64,000 nt of DNA from Pseudoalteromonas sp. '520P1 No. 423' (GCF_001269985.1 NZ_BBZB01000001.1:2294001-2358000), one strand, 5' to 3'. Shown: positions 23,813 through 33,907, numbered from the stretch's first letter. Translations and numbers: made by a program. The notes: generated by a model from the letters alone, not told the origin.

Positions 23813-26516
23813 GCAGTTATTCACCCCTAAATGGAAACACCCTAAACTTTCAGTAAGATTAGGTGCTGTAGATAAATTAAATATTAGCGATGAAAAAGAC
23901 GCAAAAATATTAGATACGCTCGCATTTTCTGATGAAGCTGTAGAAGTAAGAAAAGAAGCACTAAATAAGCTTAATGATATTAGCATTTGGTATAAAGCAT
24001 TTAAAAAAGATCAGTCAAATGGCATAAAAGATTTGGCTGAGCAGCATGTTTCTAAAGCTGTATTAAGAAGTGACGAAAGTCTACCATCACAAATCAAGTC
24101 AGAATATATTGATACTTGTAATAAGAATTCTTTATTAGAGAAACTCGCATTGGGTGATAAATGCCAGAGTTTAAGGATTAAATTGCTAAAACGCTTAGCA
24201 AAAGCAACTTTAATAGAAACTGCATTTAAACAAGGTGATGAATCATTTCAGTTGGCGATCCTTGATTTAGTTGAACAGTATAAGTTATTAAAAATTTGTC
24301 AAAGCAAAGCTCTAGGTGAAGTAACAACTAAAATTGCAGATATCTTAGCACAGCAAAAACTAGCTAAAGAAATGCCGATAGTTGTAGAAAAAGAAGTAAA
24401 ACTTATTTTAGCCAAGCTTAATGCCCTGCGTGAAAAAACAGATTATGCACTTGTTAAATCTCAATCAGAGGCATTATCTAAAAGCTGGCAAGCCCTAGAG
24501 CTAAAATGGTTATCGGAAGATAAATTAAATACAGCAAGCGTAAAATACTTGGCATTAGAAACAAAGCTAGAAACTGCTTTAGCGAAACTTGAGTATGAGC
24601 ATAATGAAAAGTTAGCTATAAGAGCTGCACAAGAAAAAGCAAAAGCTGCTTTGGCACATTTTAATGGTTTAATACATAAAATTGACGAACAACTGACGGT
24701 CAGTTTATTAACACCATCATCAGAGAGTACAGCTGAGTTAACAGCTCAAGTAAATAACGCTCGAAAAGAAATTAATGATCATACACCAAAACTAGCGGAG
24801 CATAGCGGCTTACAAAAATCATTAGATAACTTCTCAAAACAAATTAATACTTTACCAGAGTTAATTCGTTGCACAGAAGCATTTAATGAAGTCCTTGCTC
24901 GCTTTAGTACACTGACTATTCCGACAGAGATAGCGCAATTTGACGACGCTTTATCTGCTTTTACTGTTTGGAAAAAAGACATCAAAGCATTACTCCCTAA
25001 AATGCCTGCTTCTGTTAAACAAGCCAATACCAATGCATTTAATGAGTTAGTAACGCAGTGGCAAGATGCAACTAAAGAGTTAAAAAACACACTAGAAAAT
25101 ACACGTAAGCAGTCTAAAAAGAAATTGAGAGATTTAAAAAGGCTGCTTGATCAAGGTCGATATAATATCGCATTTGGTGTATTTAAAGGTATGGATGAAA
25201 TCTACCAAACTTTAACTGAAAACTATAAGGTGAGTTTAGTTAATGATTATGAGCAAATTGAAAAAGCATTAGCAAAAGCACAAGAGTGGCAGCAATATGT
25301 TGCTGAACCAAAACGTGATGAAATTATCACTGAATTAAAAGAATTGATTGCCCAAGAGTGTGATGATGCAATATCGCGCTCAACTTTGGTTAAATTATTT
25401 AGAAAACGTTGGAATGAGTTAGGCCGTGTAAATAGTGATGATGCTAAGTTAAAAGCGAATGAATTTGACTTATTACTTGAGCAAGCTTTTAGCCCTTGTA
25501 GAGCATTTTTTGCAGAACAAGAAGCACAAAGAAAAACACATTTGATCGAACGTGAACAAATAATCGAAAAAATGATCGCATTAAATTCTTTACCTACTGA
25601 CAGTATTATTGAATTTAAAGCGCTTGAAACTGAGTATAACAAACTATCAAAATCTTGGCGTCAAGCTGGATCAGTTGATTCTCAAGTTTATCAAGGGTTA
25701 TTGAGCAATTACAAAAATGCTGAAAAATCGATAGTATCTCAAATCAGATCAAAACATAAATCTAATGCTGAACTTAAAACCGTTTTATTAGAGCAAGCAA
25801 CTGAACTGACTTCTAGTGAGGATATTGTTCAAGCATGTGATCAATTAAAGCAATTGCAAGATCAGTGGAAACAAATTGGTTTTGCCGGAAATAAAGCAGA
25901 AAATGATTTATGGCAAGCCTTTAGAAAGTGCAATGATGATGTTTTTTCTCAAAGAGAAACGGTTAAACAGCAGCAAGAAAAGCAAATGAATGCACAGAGT
26001 ATCGCACTTGAAGAGACTTTATCACTACTAACATCACAGTTACCCCAAGCAGTTAACGTACAAGCTATAAATGCTTTATTAAAAGAAGTTAATACTTTTG
26101 CACTATTAATACCACATCCATTAAAAGAGATTAAATCTCAAACGAATGAATTAATAAGTAATATCGTCTCTAAATTATCACAACTGGAAAGTGATGCTCA
26201 AATCGCGCAATATACTTCATTATTTGATTCTTTAATAAATGAATATACTGTGCCTGATAATTGGCTTAAAACAGTTAAAGGTATTAAGTTATCAAGAGCA
26301 CAGCTAACGGTTCGTATGGAAATTTTAGCTCAAGTTGAAACACCAGTTTGTGATGCTAAGTTAAAAATGGATGAACAAATAGCGATGTTAAGTGAAAAAA
26401 TGTTAGGTGAGCAGAATCAATTGAATGACTTACTAGCACAGTGGTTAAATGTATCTGAGTTTACTGAAAATGATGTTACGTTTATCGCGCGTATTAAGCC
26501 AATATTCACAGCTTAA
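23796..26516 (+). CDS. Large DUF349 repeat protein
   Basis: The 906-residue protein is almost wholly helical and charged, with several DUF349-type units whose hallmark is a tryptophan followed by a basic residue and glycine: RWNELGR (about 537), SWRQAG (about 620) and QWKQIG (about 690), plus a more diverged SWQALELKW near 230. An N-terminal section (residues 10-110) looks HEAT-like (VEVRKEALNKL). No catalytic motif or signal peptide is visible, so it is probably a cytoplasmic scaffold or binding protein. DUF349 has no settled function. It overlaps yeaC. Confidence 0.8.
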   Translation: MKMIFKQLFTPKWKHPKLSVRLGAVDKLNISDEKDAKILDTLAFSDEAVEVRKEALNKLNDISIWYKAFKKDQSNGIKDLAEQHVSKAVLRSDESLPSQIKSEYIDTCNKNSLLEKLALGDKCQSLRIKLLKRLAKATLIETAFKQGDESFQLAILDLVEQYKLLKICQSKALGEVTTKIADILAQQKLAKEMPIVVEKEVKLILAKLNALREKTDYALVKSQSEALSKSWQALELKWLSEDKLNTASVKYLALETKLETALAKLEYEHNEKLAIRAAQEKAKAALAHFNGLIHKIDEQLTVSLLTPSSESTAELTAQVNNARKEINDHTPKLAEHSGLQKSLDNFSKQINTLPELIRCTEAFNEVLARFSTLTIPTEIAQFDDALSAFTVWKKDIKALLPKMPASVKQANTNAFNELVTQWQDATKELKNTLENTRKQSKKKLRDLKRLLDQGRYNIAFGVFKGMDEIYQTLTENYKVSLVNDYEQIEKALAKAQEWQQYVAEPKRDEIITELKELIAQECDDAISRSTLVKLFRKRWNELGRVNSDDAKLKANEFDLLLEQAFSPCRAFFAEQEAQRKTHLIEREQIIEKMIALNSLPTDSIIEFKALETEYNKLSKSWRQAGSVDSQVYQGLLSNYKNAEKSIVSQIRSKHKSNAELKTVLLEQATELTSSEDIVQACDQLKQLQDQWKQIGFAGNKAENDLWQAFRKCNDDVFSQRETVKQQQEKQMNAQSIALEETLSLLTSQLPQAVNVQAINALLKEVNTFALLIPHPLKEIKSQTNELISNIVSKLSQLESDAQIAQYTSLFDSLINEYTVPDNWLKTVKGIKLSRAQLTVRMEILAQVETPVCDAKLKMDEQIAMLSEKMLGEQNQLNDLLAQWLNVSEFTENDVTFIARIKPIFTA

Positions 26517-26538
26517 TTAATAAACCATCTTTATAGAT

Positions 26539-26570
26539 AAAAGCCAGCTGATAATAAAGCTGGCTTTTTT
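26539..26570 (+). terminator. Terminator between the DUF349 gene and dgt
   Basis: AAGCCAGCT..AGCTGGCTTTTTT hairpin with T-run on the plus strand; the A-rich left flank may make it bidirectional for convergent dgt. Confidence 0.82.
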
Positions 26571-26603
26571 ATTTGAACGTTTAGGTTGAATATACTTTTT
26601 AAA

Positions 26604-27899
26604 TTATTCAACTTGCGATGAAAATAATCTGTTATGTACTTTATAAGCATATTCATCTGACATACCAGCAATATAATCACATATTACTCTATTACCACAG
26701 CCAGTAGATTCGTATAATTCCTGCCATCTAACTTGGGTATTTTCAGGTAATAACCTCATAGGATCACTAGCAAAGGCACCAAACATTTCTATAATAAGCT
26801 TTTGACCTTTAAATTCAATTTGCTGCATTTGTGATTGACGTATTAAAAGTTTATTTATGAATCGTTTGAGCACTTGTAAAATCTCCTTATATTCTTCAGG
26901 TAAATATAAACTATAAGATAATAATGGAGATGAAAAACCATGGTTATTTTTTGCTATCTTATTTTTGGTAATAAATAAATTAACGAACTCACCAATGGCG
27001 TCTTTACGGTCACAATGGTGTTTAGAAAATAACTTTTGTGTGATCCTTGAGATATTCTTTTTGATCCAAGGGCTCGATATTATTTTAAATTCATTTAATG
27101 CCACATCTTGCCATTGAGACAAACTAATAATGCCTGTCGCAATAGCATCTTCTAAATCATGGACTGCATAAGCAATATCATCAGCAAGTTCCATGATAGA
27201 AGCATCTAAAGACTTGTGAATTGTTTTATTACGAAATTCATCCTGTGGCTTATATTGTCTAATTAAGGCTTGGTCAGAATCGTTAAAAGGCGCTAGGATC
27301 CAATCAAAAACAGCTGTATCAGCTGTATATAACCCTTTAGCAGGCTTCCATAAATCAGCTTTAATGTAAGGTAAGTTCGGATCAATTTCAGGCTGCTTGA
27401 TCCATAATTTATCAATGAACTCAGGATATTTAATAAATCCTAATAAAGTTCTTCTGGTCAAGTTCATGCCAAAATCTTGCGTATAAGGCTCAAGTTTAGA
27501 AACAATTCTAAGTGTTTGGGCATTGCCCTCAAAACCGCCACTGTTTCTCATCATGTAGTTTAACGCAATTTCTCCGCCATGTCCGAAGGGTGGATGACCA
27601 ATATCATGCGCTAAACATAATGTTTCTATTTGACTACGACATGGTAGAAAATCTGTATTTTGAAGTGTGCTTCTAAGTTGTCCTAAGATGCCACTACCAA
27701 TTTGAGCAACTTCTAAAGAGTGGGTAAGTCTTGTGCGATAAAAATCATCAACTCCTATTCCCATTATTTGAGTTTTAGCCTGCAAACGCCTAAATGCAGC
27801 AGCGTGAATGATCCGTGACCTATCTTTTTGAAAAGCAGTTCGATGATCATTTGGTCTATTTTTATCTTCTGTACTACGTCTTTGAAACCAAGAGTTCAT
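26604..27899 (-). CDS. dgt: dGTP triphosphohydrolase-like HD-domain protein
   Basis: The 431-residue protein carries the HD phosphohydrolase motifs of the Dgt family: RRLQAKTQ near the N-terminus, HSLEVAQIG, the metal-binding HDIGHPPFGHGGE, and ELADDIAYAVHDLEDA. Dgt enzymes hydrolyse dGTP or other dNTPs to nucleoside and triphosphate. At 431 residues it is shorter than E. coli Dgt (505), so it belongs to the dgt-like group whose nucleotide preference varies. The ATG at 27899 is chosen over the adjacent GTG at 27902. The gene is divergent from the NC-domain gene. Confidence 0.88.
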   Translation of the reverse strand: MNSWFQRRSTEDKNRPNDHRTAFQKDRSRIIHAAAFRRLQAKTQIMGIGVDDFYRTRLTHSLEVAQIGSGILGQLRSTLQNTDFLPCRSQIETLCLAHDIGHPPFGHGGEIALNYMMRNSGGFEGNAQTLRIVSKLEPYTQDFGMNLTRRTLLGFIKYPEFIDKLWIKQPEIDPNLPYIKADLWKPAKGLYTADTAVFDWILAPFNDSDQALIRQYKPQDEFRNKTIHKSLDASIMELADDIAYAVHDLEDAIATGIISLSQWQDVALNEFKIISSPWIKKNISRITQKLFSKHHCDRKDAIGEFVNLFITKNKIAKNNHGFSSPLLSYSLYLPEEYKEILQVLKRFINKLLIRQSQMQQIEFKGQKLIIEMFGAFASDPMRLLPENTQVRWQELYESTGCGNRVICDYIAGMSDEYAYKVHNRLFSSQVE

Positions 27900-27993
27900 C
27901 ACAATATTCCATATTTATTTGTAACAATTAACATTTTACGTTTTCAAGATTTATATCATAAACTTAGTGTATGCAAATCATAAGGAGGTAACA

Positions 27994-28569
27994 ATGCCTT
28001 TACCTATATTTATAATTGGAGCCAGTATCGTAGGTGGATTACTGATAAATGATCAACATAAAAAATATCTGAAAAAACTAGATAGTGATAGATTAGAATA
28101 CATAACTAAAAATAACATAATAGCCAGATCGCCCTCTGATTTACTACCAAGTAGTAAAAGCCAAAAAATGACCCCTGGTACTATTGTTTGTTGCCATGTT
28201 TATGGCGGTTTTGAGCATACAGGTATCGTTATTGATGATAACTTAATTATTGAGCTACATGGTTCAGGTTTGGTTAAAGCTGTATCAGCCAAACGATTTT
28301 TATCTAGCAGAAGCGGTGAAACTATTTTTATAGCCTGTAACAAAGTAGGGGAAGCATTTACATTTTATGATGCGATAGAAAGAGCGCAGCAAGAGGCCTA
28401 TAAATATTATGATTATCACATATTTGAATGTAATTGTTATACCCATACTTTGTCATGCATTATAGGTAGAATAGTAAAACTAAACAGTTTTGAAGATTTT
28501 AATACTCAATTATATCAATTAACTCAAGAGTCAATATATTGGGATAGAGCCACGGCTAGCACATTTTAA
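27994..28569 (+). CDS. NC/LRAT-domain (NlpC/P60-like) membrane-anchored protein
   Basis: The 191-residue protein begins with one hydrophobic segment (2-19) and then a domain resembling LRAT/NC-type NlpC/P60 folds: [11 protein letters not shown], conserved H75 in FEHTGIVID, and the N147-C148 motif in FECNCYTH, which supply the expected Cys-His pair in the permuted order. Members of this superfamily are acyltransferases, phospholipases or peptidases; which applies here is unknown. The perfect ribosome binding site AAGGAGGT at 27982-27989 fixes the ATG at 27994, against an upstream ATG at 27971. It sits next to an IS remnant. Confidence 0.7.
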   Translation: MPLPIFIIGASIVGGLLINDQHKKYLKKLDSDRLEYITKNNIIARSPSDLLPSSKSQKMTPGTIVCCHVYGGFEHTGIVIDDNLIIELHGSGLVKAVSAKRFLSSRSGETIFIACNKVGEAFTFYDAIERAQQEAYKYYDYHIFECNCYTHTLSCIIGRIVKLNSFEDFNTQLYQLTQESIYWDRATASTF

Positions 28570-28597
28570 TCCCAGACTCTAACTGGGTTGAGCGATA

Positions 28598-28614
28598 TTC
28601 ATCGTCTAGCCCTG
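28598..28614. mobile_element. Possible ISAs1-type terminal inverted repeat
   Basis: TTCATCGTCTAGCCCTG resembles, from memory, the CAGGGC-type ends of H-repeat/ISAs1 elements. It abuts the truncated transposase at the side where its C-terminus should be. No matching end is seen beyond the transposase start, so the other end is lost. Confidence 0.35.
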
Positions 28615-28619
28615 CCTTT

Positions 28620-29151
28620 TCTTTTTGGCAGCCCATGGCATCAAGTGTAATTATACTATTTTCAATATCTAACATCGTTAATAGCTCTGGGATTGCTGTA
28701 ATTTCATTTGTTTTATTACCTACAGCCACTGCCCTAAAACTAGCTGATGCTGACAGCTCCAGGCGCTAACTGTATGAAGGGCACTTTTTCTATCTTTGGC
28801 GGAAAAAGAACCTCTAGCCGTTTTACCGTCAATTGCAATCACATTGCAGCCAGTATTTTTTGCAAGTGAGGATATCTAAGACTGAAATGCGTTCTCAATT
28901 TCATCACTTTTTAATCTGCACATTACACGAGCGATGGTGTCATGACGCGGAATGCCCGCCTCAAAAGAACCATATTGTCGCAGCCAATCAAGCTTTACAT
29001 GTCCAAAATTTTCAATGTCTTCCCAGCCTTCAGAGCCAGACATAACAGTACTTATCGCGAGTGATAAGATGTCCATCAGGTTATGCTTTTTACAACGCTC
29101 TATGCGTGGATCTGAAATCGAATCAAAGTGTGTCAAAAAAGTCGCGCTCAT
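28620..29151 (-). pseudogene. ISAs1-family transposase, truncated and disrupted
   Basis: The minus strand opens with a typical ISAs1/H-repeat N-terminus (FDSISDPRIERCKKHNLMDI, DTIARVMCRL). It reads into TAG at 28876-28878 where the family has a tryptophan (FQS-stop-ISSLAK), continues in frame with VIAIDGKTARGS and ALHTVSAW, then shifts frame near 28730-28745 and resumes with [13 protein letters not shown] and TLDAMGCQK. The C-terminal third is missing. It is a dead remnant: one nonsense codon, one frameshift, one large deletion. It joins the broken TonB receptor copy at about 29184, so it probably marks the insertion that broke that copy. Confidence 0.85.
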
Positions 29152-29183
29152 GTTAATTATCTCAATGTATTATATTGAGATCT

Positions 29184-30230
29184 GATCGTGACTTCTTTAA
29201 TTGTTCAGTTTCAGAACGTAAATTAGAAGATGGTTCTATTGAACTTTACTGTGGTGGTTCTAGCTATACACCAGGTGGTCATGTATGGGGTCCAAATGGA
29301 GAGTCTTTACAAAGTAACCGAGATAATTCATTTGATGACTTCATAGATGAAGATAAATACAACTACTCAGAAGAAAGCTACCTTTCTACACCAATGAAGC
29401 GTTTAAACCTAAAAGGTATCGCTAACTTTGAATACTCAGATGATACTAACCTTTTTTCTGAATTTACATACGCTAAGCGTTGCTCAGGTCAACAAATGGC
29501 ACTACAACCAGTATGGTTTGATTTTACTTATGAAGAATCTATGGGTGATTCATTAGTAGAGCATGGCATTAATTATCGTGATAGCGTTTCTTACGGTCGT
29601 CGTATGTCAGATACGGGTACTCGTGATTTCTCACAAGTAGTAGATACAGTACTTACAGTTATTGGTGCTGAGGTGTATTTGATAACGATTGGTCTTGGGA
29701 TGCAGCGTTAAACTTTTGTCGTAATGACTCAGTATCACGTTTATCTAACCTACAGCAGGTTCTTTTGATCTAAATGAAGTTTTTGTAGAAGTAGCAGTAT
29801 CTTTACTTGCTGATAAGTTTTTAGCTGAACAAGTAGATTTAAGTGCAGCAGTTCGTGCATTTGATTACAGCACTTTTGGTAGTGATACAACTTGGAAGCT
29901 AGGTTTAACATGGAAAATGAATGATGAAATTATGTTACGTAGTGTGGCATCAACAGCATTCCGTGCACCAACAGTTTCAGAGATACATTCATGAAAATCA
30001 GAATCTTACCAGTAGATTACGTTTCCAGACGCACAAGACCAATCTGAAATAACTGGGATGCTAATTACAAAATTCGTTATATCTGAGGAATGGATAGCTT
30101 TACATGTTTAAGCGACCCAAGTGATTGTTACGCACCAACAGTACCATCTATAGTTTACCATGATATCAGCTGTTCATACATGATGAGCGAAACTGTTACA
30201 TTAGCAGCAGGTGTAAATGTTAAGTTCTAA
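29184..30230 (+). pseudogene. Decayed duplicate of the TonB-dependent receptor
   Basis: This stretch is a degenerate copy of the intact receptor gene at 30801-33431. It lacks the first 218 or so codons, starting at the equivalent of ADRDF. A one-base loss near 29673 shifts frame so that translation stops at 29711. Three internal deletions are visible by comparison: at 29754 (about 290 bases, intact 32060-32346), at 30053 (about 505 bases, intact 32646-33150) and near 30208 (about 105 bases). Further in-frame stops occur, for example TGA near 29991. It still ends with the receptor's last codons (VNVKF) and its own terminator. It cannot make a functional barrel. Confidence 0.9.
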
Positions 30231-30257
30231 ATGTATAAAAGTTTAACAAACTAAACC

Positions 30258-30282
30258 AAGGCAGCGTTAGCTGCCTTTTTTA
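30258..30282 (+). terminator. Terminator after the receptor pseudogene
   Basis: AAGGCAGC-GTTA-GCTGCCTTTTTT hairpin with T-run; it differs from the intact copy's terminator. Confidence 0.82.
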
Positions 30283-30285
30283 TAC

Positions 30286-30800
30286 CTATAAGCATGACGT
30301 GTAATAATTACTTACAACATTAGGCTAGTATCTCAAGATGCTAGCAAGTTAAAGTTAAATTTGTATTACAGAAAATAAAATTTAAGCTCAGAAACATATT
30401 AAATTTTTATTGCTTGGTAAATAACCTAGCTAGCATCTTGGTTAATAAGGTTAACCCTGTTAGGTATTTGTAAATATGAGATAAATACTTGTTTATATGC
30501 GTTCGGTTACATATGATAACATTTTGCGCACAAACAATTGCATCTGTTTTTTTTTTGTTGTTGAGTGTGTTTAACTCACTGTTTTTAAAATGTAATAACC
30601 CTTAACTACTATAACAATTCTTCACAACTCAAACTCACCTTGTGCTTGGAATTATCATTTGAATATTAGTTGTTCAGATGTTCAGTTACCGTTCAGTTTC
30701 AAAGCTCTAAGTTGCATCTCAGCCGGGGAGCAGCAAGACAGCTAATAACTGTTTGCCTCCGTTCAAATTGGTAAATAATTACAACAAGTAGGGTTATAAA
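30286..30800 (+). other. Upstream region of the intact TonB receptor gene
   Basis: About 515 bases without a gene. It contains a T10 run at 30549-30558 and, close to the start, a segment rich in GTTCAG repeats (30673-30700) and GCCGGGGAGCAGCAAGACAG. It is expected to hold the promoter and a long leader. I see no Fur box, clear hexamers or small gene. Confidence 0.45.
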
Positions 30801-33431
30801 ATGAAAAAAACACAACTAGGTTTAGCAATCATTGCTGCCGTTCCATTATTCTCAAGTATGCAAGCCGTTGCTGCTGACACTTCAGCTAATGAAATCGAAA
30901 AAATCGAAATCACTGGTTCTCGTATTAAGCGTGCTGACATGGAAACAGCTAGCCCAGTAACTATTATTGGTGCTGACGATATTAAAGCATCTGGTGCAAC
31001 AAGCATCGATGGTGTTTTACAAAAAATGACTGCGACTGGTGGTGCGATGACTAACCCGGGCGTAAACAATGGTTCTGGCGGTAATGCTAGCATCAACTTA
31101 CGTGGTTTAGGTTCACAACGTACTTTAGTACTGTTAAATGGTCGTCGTATGATCAACTCAGGTACGGGTGCTGCTTCAACAGTAGATTTAAATACAATAC
31201 CTGTATCTATGATCAAGCAAATCGAAGTGCTTAAAGATGGTGCTTCAGCTGTATATGGTACAGATGCAGTAGCGGGTGTTGTTAACATCATTCTTAAGAA
31301 AGACTTTGAAGGCCTAGACATGAATTTTCAGTCTGGTATTTCTGGTCAAGGCGATGCAGAAGAGTCATCTATCGATTTTACAGTAGGTACTTCTTTTGAC
31401 CGTGGTAACATTGTTTTAGGTGTGCAATATACTGACCGTGGTGAAGCAAGCCAAGCAGATCGTGACTTTTCAAGCTGTCCTATTTCTGAACGTAAAACTG
31501 CAAATGGTGACATAGAGCTTTACTGTGGTGGTTCTAGCTACTCAGCTGGTGGTCATGTTTGGGGTGATTTAGATGGTGATAATAACACTTATACTCCAGG
31601 TGAAAGTCTTCAAGGTAATCCAGATAGTTCTTTTGATGAATTTACTGATGAAGATAAATTCAATTACTCAACGGATAGCTACCTTTTCACACCTATGAAA
31701 CGTTTAAACCTAACAGGTTTAGCAAACTTTGAATACTCAGATGATACAAACCTTTTCTCTGAGTTTACTTATTCAAAACGTTGGTCTGGTCAGCAAATGG
31801 CACCACAACCAGTATGGTTTGACTTCACTTATGATGAAGAAACTATGGGTGATTCTTTAGTTGAGCATGGTTATGAGACTGGTGATGCTATCTCTTACGG
31901 TCGTCGTATGACAGATACTGGTACTCGTGATTACTCACAAGTCGTTGATACAGTAAGAACAGTTATCGGTGCTGAAGGTATATTTGATAACGATTGGTCT
32001 TGGGATGCAGCAGTAAACTTTGGTCGTAATGATTCAGTTGACCGTTTATCAAACCTACATAACATGGGTTCTATTCAAGATGATATCGAAAACGGTAGCT
32101 TTAACCCGCTAGACCAAGACTCTTGGGTATCAGTGAACATGAACGACTACATCTACACAGAACAAAACACGGGTGGTAGCCAATTGTTTATGATCTCTGC
32201 ATCGGTTGCAGGTGAGATAATGGAAGTACCAGCTGGTTTCGTAGGTATTGCTGCAGGTGTTGAATCACGTTCAGAAAAAGCTTGGTTTGTTCCAGATTCA
32301 TTGACTTCTCAAGGTCTTGCAAATGATCCTAAAGTTGAAGCAACTGGCGGCTCTTTTGACGTAAACGAAGCATTTGTTGAAATCGCAGTACCATTATTAG
32401 CTGATAAATTCCTTGCTGAGCAAGTAGATTTAAGTGCAGCTATCCGTGCATTTGATTACAGTACATTTGGTAGCGATACAACTTGGAAACTTGGTTTAAC
32501 TTGGAAAATGAATGATGAAATCATGTTCCGCGGTGTTGCATCTACAGCTTTCCGCGCACCAACAGTAAACGAGCTTTACTCAGGTGACTCACCATCTTAT
32601 AACCAAATTACTTTCCCTGGTGCTCAAGATCAGGCTGAAGTAACAGTTGGTGGTAATGATCAACTTACACCAGAAGAAGCGGATACTTTAACTGCTGGTT
32701 TAGTATATGAGCCAAGCTGGTTTGACGGTCTTTCAATGACAGTTGATTACTATGATATTGCTATCACAAACTCAATTGGCACAATTGACAATCAGTACAT
32801 CGTTGATAACTGTTTAGATGCTAATACTGGTAATAAGATAAATGAAAATACTGCTATTTGTAAATCAGCGGATATTGAATTCAACCAATCGACGGGTCGT
32901 ATTGCGTTCAATAACCAACTACAAAATGTTGGTTCTGAAACAACTAAAGGTATTGATTTAAACCTAACTTACAAATTTGAAGCTGCAGGTCTTGATTGGT
33001 CAACTGCATTAGATACAAGTTTCCTAACAGAGTCTTCTATTGTTGATGTTGAAGGTAACGAAACTGATTATTCAGGTACTATCACTGCAAACTCGGGTGG
33101 TTATGCTGATGTTAAATCTAACCTAACTGTTTCTGTTCGTGGAAATGATTGGGATGCTAGCTACAAAATACGCTACATTGCTGGTATGGATAGCTTCACT
33201 TGTTTAGAAAACCCAAGTGATTGTTACGCACCAACAGTGCCATCTATGGTTTACCATGACATCAGTGGTTCTTACATGATGAGCGAAACGGTGACTGTTG
33301 CAGCTGGAATCAATAACTTGTTTGATAAAGAGCCGCCGTACTTCACTGGTAACCAAGATTCAAACACTAGCCCTTATACTTATGACGTATTAGGTCGTTA
33401 CTTACATGCAAGTGTAAATGTTAAATTCTAA
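30801..33431 (+). CDS. TonB-dependent outer-membrane receptor
   Basis: The 876-residue protein has a signal peptide (MKKTQLGLAIIAAVPLFSSM, cleavage near AVAAD), a TonB-box-like region IEKIEITGSRIKR, a plug domain (SPVTIIGADDIKASGATS, NLRGLGSQRTLVLLNGRRM, DGASAVYGTDAVAGVVNI) and a beta-barrel ending in aromatic F (HASVNVKF). The SRIKR/YGTDAVAGVVNI style is that of the large Alteromonadales receptors for peptides, carbohydrates or other nutrients. The substrate cannot be read, as no dedicated degradation genes adjoin it. A decayed duplicate lies just upstream. Confidence 0.93.
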   Translation: MKKTQLGLAIIAAVPLFSSMQAVAADTSANEIEKIEITGSRIKRADMETASPVTIIGADDIKASGATSIDGVLQKMTATGGAMTNPGVNNGSGGNASINLRGLGSQRTLVLLNGRRMINSGTGAASTVDLNTIPVSMIKQIEVLKDGASAVYGTDAVAGVVNIILKKDFEGLDMNFQSGISGQGDAEESSIDFTVGTSFDRGNIVLGVQYTDRGEASQADRDFSSCPISERKTANGDIELYCGGSSYSAGGHVWGDLDGDNNTYTPGESLQGNPDSSFDEFTDEDKFNYSTDSYLFTPMKRLNLTGLANFEYSDDTNLFSEFTYSKRWSGQQMAPQPVWFDFTYDEETMGDSLVEHGYETGDAISYGRRMTDTGTRDYSQVVDTVRTVIGAEGIFDNDWSWDAAVNFGRNDSVDRLSNLHNMGSIQDDIENGSFNPLDQDSWVSVNMNDYIYTEQNTGGSQLFMISASVAGEIMEVPAGFVGIAAGVESRSEKAWFVPDSLTSQGLANDPKVEATGGSFDVNEAFVEIAVPLLADKFLAEQVDLSAAIRAFDYSTFGSDTTWKLGLTWKMNDEIMFRGVASTAFRAPTVNELYSGDSPSYNQITFPGAQDQAEVTVGGNDQLTPEEADTLTAGLVYEPSWFDGLSMTVDYYDIAITNSIGTIDNQYIVDNCLDANTGNKINENTAICKSADIEFNQSTGRIAFNNQLQNVGSETTKGIDLNLTYKFEAAGLDWSTALDTSFLTESSIVDVEGNETDYSGTITANSGGYADVKSNLTVSVRGNDWDASYKIRYIAGMDSFTCLENPSDCYAPTVPSMVYHDISGSYMMSETVTVAAGINNLFDKEPPYFTGNQDSNTSPYTYDVLGRYLHASVNVKF

Positions 33432-33448
33432 TTCAACCAATTAGATCA

Positions 33449-33480
33449 AAAAGGCGACTCATTGAGTCGCTTTTTTTTTG
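33449..33480 (+). terminator. Terminator after the TonB receptor gene
   Basis: AAGGCGACTCA..TGAGTCGC hairpin followed by nine T. Confidence 0.88.
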
Positions 33481-33563
33481 CTTTAAAAATACCAATTTCA
33501 AAAATATTAGATCATTAACTTTATAGAATTGGTATAACAGCCATTTAAAATGGTAGTTATAAA

Positions 33564-33719
33564 TTAATCTTCTACTTTGTATTCTTCAGTTTCTTGAGCT
33601 GCAATCTTTTCACGTTCTGCTTTAGATACATAAGCTGGTTTGTTGCTTGTGTGTAGTTTAGATTTGAATTTCTTCAGTTTTTTCTTAAAAATGCCGTTAA
33701 TTTTTTTCTGTCTGTTCAT
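33564..33719 (-). CDS. DUF2986 family small basic protein
   Basis: The minus strand encodes 51 residues starting MNRQKKINGIFKKKLKK and containing NKPAYVSKAEREKIA, which I recognise as the DUF2986 pattern of short lysine-rich proteins in Vibrio, Shewanella and Pseudoalteromonas. The N-terminal half is strongly basic and the C-terminus acidic. The function is unknown; the charge suggests nucleic acid or ribosome contact. It is divergent from the rhlE helicase gene, with 188 bases between them. Confidence 0.75.
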   Translation of the reverse strand: MNRQKKINGIFKKKLKKFKSKLHTSNKPAYVSKAEREKIAAQETEEYKVED

Positions 33720-33907
33720 TGTTTATCTCATTCATACAAATTTCTATGTTCGTATTGTAAATGCAAAGCTTAAAATAACAAAGTAAAGCCCCATTTTAAT
33801 TGAAATGTATCTCCTATATAGCCTGTATTCTTGCTTGATTAGTGCTTATATTGTAAGGTGCTCCTCCTTAACGCTTTGGCGTATTTTATTATGATAAGAG
33901 TGAATTT

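Noticed and set aside
28833..29185. Two plus-strand frames opposite the transposase
   Set aside because: They are antisense shadows of the ISAs1 remnant.
29175..29711. A 178-codon frame that could be called a separate short gene
   Set aside because: It is the middle of the broken TonB receptor copy, without start signals, and ends by frameshift.
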